From positions 62,001 through 126,000 of the forward strand of contig DATNNM010000018.1 in the NCBI GenBank assembly GCA_035601835.1: a stretch of 64,000 nt of DNA. The letters run 5' to 3'. The stretch is from Candidatus Tumulicola sp. GTDB lineage: Bacteria > Vulcanimicrobiota > Vulcanimicrobiia > Eremiobacterales > Eremiobacteraceae. How positions within the stretch are numbered: position 1 is the first letter of the stretch; every line of letters starts with the position of its first letter. Position numbers and translations under genes: made by a program. Of the stretch, positions 49,629 to 61,823 are shown in pieces. The notes under the pieces were generated by a model. That model did not search any database, was not told the origin of the DNA, and saw only the letters and a list, made by a program, of their open reading frames with translations.

Positions 49629-50615
49629 CTATGTAAGCGCGCGCAACTTGTTGAGAGCGTCCTGGAAGCTCTTGACCGGGATGATGCGGATGCCCGTGAC
49701 ATCCTTGATGTCTTTGTAATCGTGCTCGGGCACCAAGAAAACGGAGGCGCCCTGGTGGCGCGCGGCTTCCACCTTTTCTTTCACGCCGCCCACCGGCGTG
49801 ACTCTGCCGTTGGCCTGCAAGACCCCGGTGCCGGCGATTTTTGCTCCGTTCGCAAGCACCGTGCCGGTCAGCGAGCGGTAGATCTGGAGCGCGAACATCA
49901 GGCCCGCGGACGAGCCGTTGATGTCGCGCACGTGGAACTCCACGTGCACCGGCAAACTGTACGCGCGCGTGATCGGTATGACGGTCATCCCGAAGCGCGG
50001 CTTTCCTTTATACATGACGGTCTTGCACGCGACCGGCACGACCGTGCCCTTACGCAGGATCGAGAGGTGGAAGGTCGAGCCGACCGGCCGCTTCGACGTG
50101 GTCTGGCTGACGAAATCAGAGTCCGACGGCTCCTTGCCTTCCATCTTCAAGATGCGATCGCCGGGGCGAAAACAGCCAGCCGCCGGCAGCCCCTTCACCG
50201 TCGACACGATCGTGATGTCTTCGTGCGCTCCCACTTTATAACCGGCCGCCCGTTCGGCGACCACTTGCGCGACGGTCTGGCTCTCCTTCATCGCGTCGAT
50301 CCACTCTTGATTGATCGCTCTCTCGCTCTTGTCCGGCGGCGCGACGTAACTGCGGGGAACGATCTCAAAACCGGGCAACGTTTTGGCGGCGGCATAAAAG
50401 GCCGGGCGGCCGGGCATGACGGTGACGTCGGTGAGATACAGGTTGCCTGGCGGTGGGGAGTGTTCCGGCACGCTCATCAGTCCGTTGAGGTCTACCGCCG
50501 CACCGGGCCCGAAGATATAAAACGGCAAGGGGATGAAGAACAGCGCGGCGATCACGACGAGCACGATCGCGCCGCCGAAGATCAGCGCCCTAAGACGGCG
50601 CCGCCACCAGGACAC
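49629..50615 (-). CDS. PDZ-domain Lon-type (S16) membrane protease, YlbL-like
   Basis: A 328-residue protein with an N-terminal membrane anchor (ALIFGGAIVLVVIAALFFIP), a PDZ domain (about 120-215, LPAAGCFRPGDRILKMEG) and a C-terminal Lon protease domain with the Ser-Lys dyad (Ser in DINGSSAGLMFAL, Lys in GGVKEKVEAA). It resembles Bacillus YlbL, found with coaD and rsmD. GTG start. It is the last gene of the recG-rsmD-coaD group, 6 bp after the coiled-coil gene. Confidence 0.92.
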   Translation of the reverse strand: MSWWRRRLRALIFGGAIVLVVIAALFFIPLPFYIFGPGAAVDLNGLMSVPEHSPPPGNLYLTDVTVMPGRPAFYAAAKTLPGFEIVPRSYVAPPDKSERAINQEWIDAMKESQTVAQVVAERAAGYKVGAHEDITIVSTVKGLPAAGCFRPGDRILKMEGKEPSDSDFVSQTTSKRPVGSTFHLSILRKGTVVPVACKTVMYKGKPRFGMTVIPITRAYSLPVHVEFHVRDINGSSAGLMFALQIYRSLTGTVLANGAKIAGTGVLQANGRVTPVGGVKEKVEAARHQGASVFLVPEHDYKDIKDVTGIRIIPVKSFQDALNKLRALT

Positions 50616-50621
50616 TCTTAC

Positions 50622-51104
50622 CTACTTCCGCTCGCGCGCTCTCGTGCTGCTCCCGTTGTGAGACAGGCTGTCGGCTAGTTGTTCGCGCCCTTTGTGCACT
50701 GCTGCTAGCGCGGAGGCGAGGCTGGTATCCAGCGAGGAGAGCACCTGCTCCGCGTATTCGTCGGCGCCGCGCCGGACCTCGCGCGCCCGGCTCTCGGCGT
50801 CGCTCATGAGTTCGTCGGCCCTTGTCTGGGCGAGCCGCACGATCTCGGCGTCGGACAACAACTGCGTCTTCGTGGTTGACGCTTCTTCGACGATGGCGGC
50901 GGCTTTGTAGCGCGCGTCTTCGAGCAGCCGATCCTTTTCTTTGGTGACGGCCTTTGCCCGGTTGACCTCGTCGGGCAGACTGGCGCGCAGTTTCTCGACG
51001 AGATCGAGCAACCGATCCATGCTCACGATGCGAGCGCCGAAGGGCAGCCACACGCCCTCCCTGACCGTCGCTTCCAGTTTGTCGATCACTCTATAGACGC
51101 TCAT
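50622..51104 (-). CDS. coiled-coil protein (DivIVA/ATP-synthase b-like in appearance)
   Basis: A 160-residue, charge-rich, mainly alpha-helical protein (long helix from about 30 to 150 with many Ala/Glu/Arg heptads, for example LLEDARYKAAAIVEEAS). No catalytic motif. It could be a cell-division or scaffold protein; I cannot assign it. It overlaps coaD by 14 bp and is followed by the Lon-like protease gene, suggesting a shared role at the membrane. Confidence 0.75.
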   Translation of the reverse strand: MSVYRVIDKLEATVREGVWLPFGARIVSMDRLLDLVEKLRASLPDEVNRAKAVTKEKDRLLEDARYKAAAIVEEASTTKTQLLSDAEIVRLAQTRADELMSDAESRAREVRRGADEYAEQVLSSLDTSLASALAAVHKGREQLADSLSHNGSSTRARERK

Positions 51105-51615
51105 ATTTTTTTGTCCGTCTTTCTTTCATCTTCCGCAGTACGGCTGCCGGCACGAAGTCCGAGATATCGCCGCCCAGCGAGAACACTTCCTTCACCGATG
51201 ACGACGAGACGTACGCATATTCGAGGCTTGCGGGCATGAAAATGGTGTCAACGCCGCTCTCCAGTTTGCGGTTCAACAACGCCATCGAGAACTCGTGCTC
51301 GAAATCGGACACGATGCGCAGCCCTTTGACGATGAGGGCGTTGCCTCGGCCGCGGATGTAATCGACGAGCAGCCCCTCGAACGAATCGATTTCGACGTTG
51401 CGTAATCCGCGGCAAGCTTCGCGCAGCAGCGCGACCCGTTCCTCGAGCGTGAACATCGGCGACTTGCCGGGATTGGCCACGACGGCGACGCTGAGCCGTG
51501 GAAACTGCGCGGCTGCGCGACGGATGATGTCCAGATGGCCGTTCGTCACGGGATCGAAGCTGCCCGGATAGACCACGAGCATGCCGCCGCGCCGCGCGCC
51601 GTTGTCCCTTCTCAT
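51091..51615 (-). CDS. coaD: phosphopantetheine adenylyltransferase
   Basis: Makes dephospho-CoA from 4'-phosphopantetheine and ATP, the penultimate step of CoA synthesis; 174 residues as drawn. Motifs are VYPGSFDPVTNGHLDIIRR (HxGH signature) and ISSSSVKE-like YVSSSSVKEVFSLGGD. ATG 51615 overlaps the rsmD stop (ATGA); an internal ATG at 51582 (MLVVYPGSF) is the more usual family start. Both are possible. Confidence 0.95.
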   Translation of the reverse strand: MRRDNGARRGGMLVVYPGSFDPVTNGHLDIIRRAAAQFPRLSVAVVANPGKSPMFTLEERVALLREACRGLRNVEIDSFEGLLVDYIRGRGNALIVKGLRIVSDFEHEFSMALLNRKLESGVDTIFMPASLEYAYVSSSSVKEVFSLGGDISDFVPAAVLRKMKERRTKKYERL

Positions 51616-52259
51616 CGCTCGTCGCGCCCCCGCGCGTTCTGAGGCCGCATGCGAGCGGCGCGCGCCGAGCCGTGCGCCTCCGCCGCGTCGTCTCCGTCTT
51701 CGCGTACCGCCTCGCCGGCGCCGCGCACCACTGCGAACGTCAATGCGGTATCTCCGTACTTGGCCTTCTTCCAGACGCGCATGGACTCGGGGAGCGCCGC
51801 CTTCTCTCCGCTTGGGTGCTCGACGACCGCGATGCCATCCGGCGCGAGCAGCGCCTTTTGCATGAGCAGTCGCAGTTCATCGGCGGCGCCACGATCGTAC
51901 GGCGGGTCGATCAGCACGACGTCGAACGTGCCGCGCAACGTGCGCAGCGCGCGCATGGCCGGCATCGGCATGATGCGCCAGTTGTCGCCGTCTTGCAGCA
52001 GCCGCACCGCGTTGCGGCGGATCGTCATGACGGCGGAGGCATCGTTGTCGACGAAAACGACCGAGGCTGCGCCGCGCGACATCGCCTCCAGACCCAACGC
52101 GCCCGAGCCGGCGAAGAGATCCAGCACGCGCGCCCCTTGGACCCGCTTGCTCAGAATCGCGAACAGCGCTTCGCGCACCTTGGCGGAGGTGGGCCGAGTT
52201 CGGTTGCCCTTCGGCGCGATGATCGTCTGGCGCGCGCGCGAGCCTCCAGCTAACCGCAT
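51612..52259 (-). CDS. rsmD: 16S rRNA (guanine(966)-N(2))-methyltransferase
   Basis: Methylates G966 of 16S rRNA on the 30S subunit; about 215 residues. Motifs are VLDLFAGSGALGLEAMSRGA (SAM binding), FVDND and the catalytic LIDPPYD. I start at ATG 52259 (MRLAGGSRAR); the ORF goes up to 52289 through a GTAG repeat, which is unlikely to be coding. The C-terminus is Arg/Ala-rich and somewhat longer than usual. Confidence 0.93.
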   Translation of the reverse strand: MRLAGGSRARQTIIAPKGNRTRPTSAKVREALFAILSKRVQGARVLDLFAGSGALGLEAMSRGAASVVFVDNDASAVMTIRRNAVRLLQDGDNWRIMPMPAMRALRTLRGTFDVVLIDPPYDRGAADELRLLMQKALLAPDGIAVVEHPSGEKAALPESMRVWKKAKYGDTALTFAVVRGAGEAVREDGDDAAEAHGSARAARMRPQNARGRDER

Positions 52260-52280
52260 GGGCTGATAATTGGACCCTTT

Positions 52281-52299
52281 GCGGGACAAATCCCCGCGG

Positions 52300-52303
<4 letters not shown>
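52281..52303 (-). repeat. GTAG-headed hairpin, GCGGGGA stem, upstream of rsmD
   Basis: GCGGGACAAATCCCCGC followed by GGCTAC, i.e. GTAGCC on the minus strand. It spans the end of recG and lies before the rsmD start. The stem is imperfect. Confidence 0.6.
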
Positions 52304-54491
<2,188 letters not shown>

Positions 54492-54570
54492 CCGAGCTGA
54501 TCGCCCTCTCCGTCCCTCATGCTAGGGACAATTACGACTTCCATGTTTGCTTCTCATGTATATTTCCCGC

Positions 54571-54598
54571 GTAGCCACGGAGCTTTAGCTCCGTGCAT
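54571..54598 (+). repeat. GTAG-headed hairpin, CACGGAGC stem
   Basis: GTAGC followed by CACGGAGCTTTAGCTCCGTG. Its inverted copy is at 54851, so the pair forms an outward-bounded unit of about 300 bp. Confidence 0.85.
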
Positions 54599-54798
54599 AT
54601 ATCGCGCCGCTGCGCGATCAGTCGCCTGCGCGGGGACGGCGCGAAGAGTCGGGAATATTGAAGCTTCGCGCCTCGGGTCCGGCTGGCTCTCGCCGCCTTC
54701 CACGCCCCGCTTTCGGCGACCGCTCGCCGCAGCGGCTCACGTTGTTGCTCGTGCCTCACGGGAAACGAAGCCCGCAGCGTCAGCGGGGTACACGATTC

Positions 54799-54825
54799 GT
54801 AGCCACGGACCTTTAGGTCCGTGTA
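54799..54825 (+). repeat. GTAG-headed hairpin, CACGGACC stem
   Basis: GTAGC followed by CACGGACCTTTAGGTCCGTG. Relative to the copy at 54571, the stem has a compensating change (GGAGC/GCTCC to GGACC/GGTCC) and the loop is unchanged. Confidence 0.85.
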
Positions 54826-54850
54826 TTGTCCCCGGGGTGTGACGACTGCA

Positions 54851-54877
54851 TGCACGGAGCTAAAGCTCCGTGGCTAC
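54851..54877 (-). repeat. GTAG-headed hairpin, CACGGAGC stem, inverted
   Basis: CACGGAGCTAAAGCTCCGTG followed by GCTAC; the inverse of the copy at 54571, including flanking TGCA. Confidence 0.85.
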
Positions 54878-54948
54878 GTGAGTAGTGGCTGCCTGGCTAC
54901 ATGAAAAATTGGCCCAGGGGCTGGCGGCCGGGCCCAGCGAATGCACAC

Positions 54949-56407
54949 ATGACTATGCCGAACCTTCATGCCGCCGCGGCTGCGCAAGTGCTCGACACCG
55001 CCGCAGCCTCGGGCGCCGAATACGCCGATGTTCAATTCTGGCACGCCCGCGCTGAGCGCATGTTCGTCCGCAACGGCGTCGTGCGCGGCGTCTCGAGCAA
55101 CGCGTCCGACGGTTACGCGGTACGGGCGCTGTATCAGGGAAGCTGGGGCTTTGCGGGAAGCGACCGCTACGACAAACAGGGCCTGGACGCAGCCGCAGCT
55201 CGCGCCGTGTCTATAGCGAAATCGAGCGCGCGCGTGAGCGACCGCATCCGGGCGATCACCCCGACCGACAAATATGTCGACACGTATGCCACCCCCGTGA
55301 CCAAAGACCCCACGACCGTTTCGTTGAGCCAGCGCGCCGACCACCTGCTCGCCGCTGAAAAGAACTTGCACGTCGCCAAGAATGTGGTGGCGGGTTACGC
55401 CTACATGACGTTCTGGGTAACGGACAAAGAGTTCTATTCGAGCGCCGGCAGCGCGATCGCGCAGCGCATCGTGCAATCCGGCGCCGGCTGCGGCGCGACC
55501 GCCATCGGCAAAGACGGCGAAGCCGAAACGCGGGGAGGTCCGGGCGACTTCGGTCTTTTCCAAGCCGGCGGCTATGAGGTCGTCCAGCGCGCCGATCTCC
55601 TGAACAATGCGCCGCGCTACGGCAACGAAGCGGTGCAGCTGTGCGAGGCGCCCGTGCTGCCAACGATGACGACCGACCTCATCCTGCACGGCAACGTGCT
55701 CAATCTGCAGATGCACGAATCCATCGGGCATCCGCTTGAACTCGATCGCTCCCTTGGATGGGAGGCGAATTTCTCCGGCGTTTCCTGGGCCACCGTGGAT
55801 AAAGTCGGTTCGCTCAAGTACGGCAGCGACTTGATGACCGTCTATTGCGACAACACGCTTCCGCTCGGTCTGGCCACCGTGGGCTACGACGACGAGGGCA
55901 CAAAGCCCCAACGCGTCACGCTGATCGAACACGGCATCCTGCGCGCATTTCTCTCGTCGCGCGACACCGCGGCGCAGACGTCGCTGCCGCAGACCGCGTC
56001 GGTGCGCGCTCAGGACTGGGCCAGTGTTCCGATGGTGCGCATGAGCAACATCATGCTTGCACCCGGCGAAGGAAGCCTCGACTCGATCATCGCGGACACC
56101 AAGGCCGGCGTGCTCGTGGAAGGCATCCGCTCCTGGTCGATCGACGACCATCGCCTGAATTTCCAGTTCGGCCCGCAGATCGCGTGGGAGATAAAGGAGG
56201 GCAAGCGCGGCCGAATTCTGCGAAAGCCGACCTATACCGGCATCACGCCGCGCTTCTGGGCGTCGATGGATCGCGTCGCCGGCCCGGAGGAGTTTGTGGC
56301 GTGGGGGACGCCCAACTGCGGCAAAGGCGAGCCGGAGCAGGCCGGACGGACGGCGCACGCGTGCTCGCACGCGCGCTTCGCCGGCGTCAGCGTGGGGGTG
56401 CGCAGCA

Positions 56408-56415
<8 letters not shown>
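54949..56415 (+). CDS. tldD: TldD family metalloprotease
   Basis: Catalytic subunit of the TldD/TldE protease, which degrades unfolded peptides and takes part in maturing microcins or controlling toxins in other bacteria; 488 residues. The Zn motif is MHESIGHPLELD (HExxxH), and a Cys ligand occurs in NCGKGEP. I start at ATG 54949 (MTMPNLHAA); ATG 54901 is also in frame. Its TAG overlaps the ATG of the TldE gene by 8 bp, so the two subunits are made together. Confidence 0.92.
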
Positions 56416-57733
<1,318 letters not shown>

Positions 57734-57750
57734 CCTCGGGGGGACCTCAC

Positions 57751-57945
57751 ATGAAACGCTCGAGCTTCTTGTGGCTATCCGCCGCGTTCGCGGCCTTCGC
57801 CGCACTATGCACGCAGACCAGATATGTAGTGTTCCGAGCGAGCGCAGCGAGCTCGGAACGCCTCGACATCACGCCTGGCCGCTGCGCCTCGGGTCGACGC
57901 CTATCGCGCTGGTCAGGCTACACGCTCGAACAAATGGCGGCGTAG
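57751..57945 (+). pseudogene. broken small exported protein interrupted by a repeat
   Basis: ATG with GGGGGG upstream opens a clean signal peptide (KRSSFLWLSAAFAAFAALC), but within a few codons it runs into a CCGAGC-type GTAG hairpin (57825-57858) and a random-looking tail to a stop at 57945. It is best read as the remains of a secreted or lipoprotein gene cut by repeat insertion. A short functional peptide cannot be excluded. Confidence 0.45.
57825..57858 (+). repeat. GTAG-headed hairpin repeat, CCGAGC type
   Basis: Head TGTAGTG followed by TTCCGAGCGAGCGCAGCG and AGCTCGGAA. Inverted copy at 10114. Confidence 0.8.
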
Positions 57946-57963
57946 CGTCGAGCGTCCCTTCGC

Positions 57964-58860
57964 GTGAAATACCGCGTCCTCGGCCAAACCGGCGAGCGCA
58001 TCTCAATGATCGGCGTCGGTGGCTTCCATTTGAGCAAGCCGGAAGATCCCAAGCTTGCAGTCCGCATCGTGCGCACGGCGCTGGATAACGGCATCAACTT
58101 TCTCGACAACAGCTGGGACTACGCCGAGGGTGAGAGCGAGCGACGCATGGGCAAAGCTCTGCGCGACGGCTACCGCGAGAAGGCGTTCCTGATGACAAAG
58201 ATCGACGGCCGCACCGCCCAGAGCGCCGCGAGCCAGCTCGAGCAGTCGTTGCAGCGCCTTCAGACCGACCACGTGGACCTCTTGCAGTTCCACGAAGTGA
58301 TCCGCATGGACGAGCCCGAGCGCATCTTCGCCGCAGGCGGCGCGTTGGAAGCCGTGCTTAGGGCGCGCGAGCAGGGAAAACTGCGCTATATAGGCTTCAC
58401 CGGCCATAAGAGCCCAGAGATCCACAGGCACATGCTCGAAGTCGCAGACCAGCACGGCTTCCGCTTCGATACGCTGCAAATGCCGCTCAACGTCATGGAC
58501 GCGCATTATCACAGTTTCGAGCAAAGCGTGCTGCCGGTGGCGGTTCAAAAGCAAATGGGGGTTCTCGGCATGAAGCCGATGGGGGATCCATTCATTCTCG
58601 ACAGTGACACGGTCAGCGCGCCGGAATGCTTGCGCTACGCCATGAGTCTGCCGGTGAGCGTGACGATCACGGGGATCGACTCCATGGCGATACTGCAGCA
58701 GGCGCTCGACGTGGTCGACAGCTTCAAGCCATTGACGCCGCAAGAACGTGCGGCGCTACTCGCGAGAACCAGCAAGGCTGCTAAGGATGGCAAATCCGAG
58801 CGCTACAAAGTGAGCCAACATTTCGATAGTACCGAGCTGCATCCCGAATGGCTCGGCTGA
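57964..58860 (+). CDS. aldo/keto reductase
   Basis: A 298-residue NADPH-dependent oxidoreductase of the AKR fold. It shows NFLDNSWDYAEGESERRMGKAL (catalytic Asp/Tyr region), the Lys in FLMTKIDGR and the His in LLQFHEVI, and the cofactor part at PVSVTITGIDS. Substrate unknown. GTG start. It stands alone after the repeat region. Confidence 0.9.
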   Translation: MKYRVLGQTGERISMIGVGGFHLSKPEDPKLAVRIVRTALDNGINFLDNSWDYAEGESERRMGKALRDGYREKAFLMTKIDGRTAQSAASQLEQSLQRLQTDHVDLLQFHEVIRMDEPERIFAAGGALEAVLRAREQGKLRYIGFTGHKSPEIHRHMLEVADQHGFRFDTLQMPLNVMDAHYHSFEQSVLPVAVQKQMGVLGMKPMGDPFILDSDTVSAPECLRYAMSLPVSVTITGIDSMAILQQALDVVDSFKPLTPQERAALLARTSKAAKDGKSERYKVSQHFDSTELHPEWLG

Positions 58861-58866
58861 GCAGAG

Positions 58867-60396
58867 TCATTTCCAGGCTTGTTTGGCTTTTTGAAGCGCC
58901 GGTTCGAGCCGGTGCTCCTTCGCCGTAGCCTTCGTCCAGCTGTCGCCTTTGCCGCGCAGCGCTTTGAGCGCGGTCTTCATGTTGAAGCGCGCGAACTCGT
59001 CGGGCGGATCAGCCACCCGCTTACGCGCCATCGCCTCTACGTCGCGCCAGGAGAGCGGCATCGACACCGGCGCCTTTGGACGCGCCCGAACCACGTACGG
59101 AGGGACGATCGTCTTGCCTTTGCCGACCTGCACCCAGTCGATGTATACGGATCCGCGCCGGCGCTTGCCGACCGCGCGCTCCAGCGTCACATCGTCGCCG
59201 CACACGTTGCGCAGCCGGTTCGCGATCAGTTGCGCGAAGCCGCGCACGGTCTCGTAATCATACTCCGGCGCGAGCCGCAGCATGACGTGCAGCCCGCTGC
59301 CGCCCGACGTCTTCACCGCCGGCTTCATCCCCAAGCCTTCGAGCACGTCGCGCAGCGCGAGCGCGACGCGCGCCAGCGTGCCGAGCGAGCAGCCTTCCCA
59401 TGGGTCGAGATCGAAGAGCGCGTAGTCGGGCGTATCCAGCGCGCCCGTCCGTGACAACCAGGCGTGCAGCGTGATGGCCGCGAGATTCGCCAAATAGGTG
59501 AGCGTCTTCGCGTCGTTGCAGATGACGTACTGGATGAAAGAGCGCTTGCCGCTTTCGGAGGCGATCTTCGCCGTTTTCACCCATGCGGGCGCTCCGCGCG
59601 GCACGTTCTTTTCGAAGAACGATTCCTTGTCGATGCCGTTCGGATAGCGCTGCAGCGTGAGCGGCCGGTCCTGCAAATGGGGCAAGAGCCACTGCGCCAC
59701 GTCGTTGTAGTAGCGGATGAGGTCGCCCTTGGTGATGCCGTCGCGCGGCCAGAGCACCTTGTCGAGGTTGGTGAGCGGCACGCTTGCGCCGTCGGCGGTG
59801 CGGTTCGAAAGCCAGCGCTTTGAGCCCAGATCTTTGGCGACGTCGCGCAGCGTGCGTCCGGTGAGCACCGACTCGTCGTGGTCCTCCACCTTCCAGCGCC
59901 GGTCGGCGCCCTCGTCGTTCTCCTTGATGAGCAGCCAGGCTTTTTCTTCGGAGCGCCTGCCGCCCATGCGGACCAGCGTGAGGATGCCTTTGAGTTTTTT
60001 CCCGAAGATGCGGAACTTGATCTTGCCGGCGGCGATCATCTTCGCGGCGTTGTCGCCCTCCAGCGGCTCGTACGTCCCGGCATCCCACACGATGACTTCG
60101 CCTGCGCCGTAGTTGCCCTTTGGGATGATGCCTTCGAAGTCGTAATAGCTGAGCGGATGGTCCTCGACGTGCATGGCGAGGCGTTTGTCGGCCGGATTCA
60201 GCGACGGCCCTTTTGGTACCGCCCACGACTTGAGCACGCCCTCGGCCTCCAGCCGGAAGTCCCAATGCAGCCTAGTCGCGCGATGCTGCTGGACGACGAA
60301 GCGCAGACGGCCCGCGCGGCGCTTCTCCACTTTTCCCGCCGGTTCGGGCGTCGCCGCGAAGTCGCGCTTGCGCTTGTACTCGCGAAGCGGCGTCAT
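58867..60396 (-). CDS. ligD: LigD-type 3'-phosphoesterase/polymerase fusion (no ligase domain)
   Basis: A 509-residue NHEJ enzyme. The N-terminal 3'-phosphoesterase (about 25-165) has QHRATRLHWDFRLE and DHPLSYYDFEGIIPKGNYGAGEV; the C-terminal archaeo-eukaryotic primase-type polymerase (about 210-480) has LTNLDKVLWP, RYPNGIDKESFFEKN, YALFDLDPW (metal-binding Asp pair) and SGGSGLHVML. It processes broken DNA ends and fills gaps. The ligase is encoded separately directly upstream with a 4-bp ATGA overlap. No Ku gene is in this window. Confidence 0.93.
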   Translation of the reverse strand: MTPLREYKRKRDFAATPEPAGKVEKRRAGRLRFVVQQHRATRLHWDFRLEAEGVLKSWAVPKGPSLNPADKRLAMHVEDHPLSYYDFEGIIPKGNYGAGEVIVWDAGTYEPLEGDNAAKMIAAGKIKFRIFGKKLKGILTLVRMGGRRSEEKAWLLIKENDEGADRRWKVEDHDESVLTGRTLRDVAKDLGSKRWLSNRTADGASVPLTNLDKVLWPRDGITKGDLIRYYNDVAQWLLPHLQDRPLTLQRYPNGIDKESFFEKNVPRGAPAWVKTAKIASESGKRSFIQYVICNDAKTLTYLANLAAITLHAWLSRTGALDTPDYALFDLDPWEGCSLGTLARVALALRDVLEGLGMKPAVKTSGGSGLHVMLRLAPEYDYETVRGFAQLIANRLRNVCGDDVTLERAVGKRRRGSVYIDWVQVGKGKTIVPPYVVRARPKAPVSMPLSWRDVEAMARKRVADPPDEFARFNMKTALKALRGKGDSWTKATAKEHRLEPALQKAKQAWK

Positions 60397-61367
60397 GCAG
60401 GCTCTTCGCGCACGACTTGGCGCGCGTCTTTGTCGATCCGCAATCCCAAGAAAACCGGCGCACGCAGCAATCCGTCATGGGTCCATTCGGCGAACTTCAC
60501 CTGCGCCACGAGCTGCGGTTTCACCCAATGGCTCTTCTTGAGCAATTCTTGCGGAAATTCGGCGAACGGGCAGCGTGACGTCGCCAACGGACGCAACTTC
60601 GCCATTACTTCGCCGAGCGTTTTTTGCGTGAAGCCCGTGCCCACCCCGCCGCAAAAGCGAAGCTTTCCCTTGTCGTACACGCCGGCCAGCAGCGCGCCGA
60701 ACGCGTGACGCGAGCCCTGCGGGTCAGTCCAGCCGCCGATGACGAACTCCTGCTCGTGATGCGTCTTGATCTTCACCCAATCGTGCGAGCGGCGTTCCTG
60801 ATACGGCGAGTCGCGGCGCTTGCCGACGATGCCTTCGAGACCCTGACGCTGCGCGAGCGCGAACAGTTTCTTGCCTTCGCCGATAACGTGTTTGGAGAAC
60901 AGGACGCGCTTGGACTTGGACTTGATGCATGCTTTCAGACGCTTTTTTCGCTGCTCGAGCGGCAGGCTGCGCATATCACGCTTGCCGTCTTTGAGCAGGT
61001 CGAAGACCGAGAACCCGATCGTGCCCGCGTCTTCGCGCTGAGCCTCACCGTCGCGGGCGTGCCCGAAGCGGTTGCGCTCGGTCTTGAACCGCCCTTGCAG
61101 CCGTTGGAACGAAGAATGCCCGGCGGCGTCGAGACTGACGATCTCGCCGTCGACGACGATGGGCGCGCACGTGAATTCGCGCGCCAACCCGTCAAGTTCG
61201 GGAAATTTCGCGACCAGCGACAAGCCGTTGCGCGAAGTCAGCGTGACGCGGCCGTCGCGATCGATGGAGCAGATGGCGCGCACGCCATCCCATTTCAGTT
61301 CGAAAAGCCAGCCGTCGTCGTCAAATGGCTTATCCGCCAGCGTCGGCAGCATCGGGCGCGGGTCCAT
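60393..61367 (-). CDS. ATP-dependent DNA ligase (LigD ligase domain, stand-alone)
   Basis: A 324-residue ATP-dependent ligase. The adenylylation Lys is in FELKWDGVRA, then VVDGEIVSLD, EGIVGKRRDSPYQ and WVKIKT, and the C-terminal OB domain (CGGVGTGFTQ). The same architecture forms the ligase part of LigD in other bacteria, here a separate gene that overlaps the PE-Pol gene by 4 bp. Confidence 0.93.
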   Translation of the reverse strand: MDPRPMLPTLADKPFDDDGWLFELKWDGVRAICSIDRDGRVTLTSRNGLSLVAKFPELDGLAREFTCAPIVVDGEIVSLDAAGHSSFQRLQGRFKTERNRFGHARDGEAQREDAGTIGFSVFDLLKDGKRDMRSLPLEQRKKRLKACIKSKSKRVLFSKHVIGEGKKLFALAQRQGLEGIVGKRRDSPYQERRSHDWVKIKTHHEQEFVIGGWTDPQGSRHAFGALLAGVYDKGKLRFCGGVGTGFTQKTLGEVMAKLRPLATSRCPFAEFPQELLKKSHWVKPQLVAQVKFAEWTHDGLLRAPVFLGLRIDKDARQVVREEPA

Positions 61368-61406
61368 GCGCTCGCGCTTCGCCGCACGGCCGGCCGAATC
61401 CGCGCT

Positions 61407-61772
61407 TTAAGCCGCGAGTGCGCTCTCCACGTCCGCGAACAGCGGTAAGAAGCGGATAAGCCCGGTGATGTCTAAGAGCCGCCGCAGGTTTTGGTTCGTG
61501 CTCACCAAGCGAAGCCAGCCGCCGGCAGCGCGGAATTTTCGCGAGGCGTCTGCGAGCGCGCTCAGGCCGATCGAATCGATGTAACCGACCCTTTGTATGT
61601 CCAGCACCATTTCGCTGATGCCGTCGTCTTGAAGGCTGCGAAACTCTTTGCGAAGTTGCGCGACGGTGTCCAGATCGATCTCGCCTTCAAGCGCGACGAC
61701 TTGCGTGCTGGAAGCATCCTTCACGGGTGACCGCGCTATCGACAAGTGCAAGAGCTGTGATTGCAGGTTCAT
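61407..61772 (-). CDS. STAS-domain anti-sigma factor antagonist
   Basis: A 121-residue STAS protein of the SpoIIAA/RsbV type. It has VALEGEIDLDTVAQLRKEF and YIDSIGLSALADASRKF, where the Ser of DSIGL is the phosphorylation site in this family. Such proteins free a sigma factor from its anti-sigma partner, but no anti-sigma kinase is encoded nearby, so the circuit is unknown. Start ATG 61772. It is divergent from the NRAMP gene, with a 51-bp gap. Confidence 0.88.
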   Translation of the reverse strand: MNLQSQLLHLSIARSPVKDASSTQVVALEGEIDLDTVAQLRKEFRSLQDDGISEMVLDIQRVGYIDSIGLSALADASRKFRAAGGWLRLVSTNQNLRRLLDITGLIRFLPLFADVESALAA

Positions 61773-61823
61773 ACCTTTGGTGTGCCCCGCTTCGGACGCG
61801 GCAAAACGGGGAAGAAAGCTGTA

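Larger units (their letters stand above)
54492..54948. other. intergenic repeat-rich region between tRNA-Cys and tldD
   Basis: About 450 bp without a supported gene. It holds three GTAG-family hairpins (54571, 54799, 54851). The part between them is high-GC filler with no ORF I trust. The promoter of tRNA-Cys/recG should lie at its left end, but I cannot assign hexamers with confidence. Confidence 0.6.

Noticed and set aside
54874-56370. 498-codon ORF opposite tldD
   Set aside because: Antisense shadow of tldD; the translation shows low-complexity His/Arg/Asp composition.
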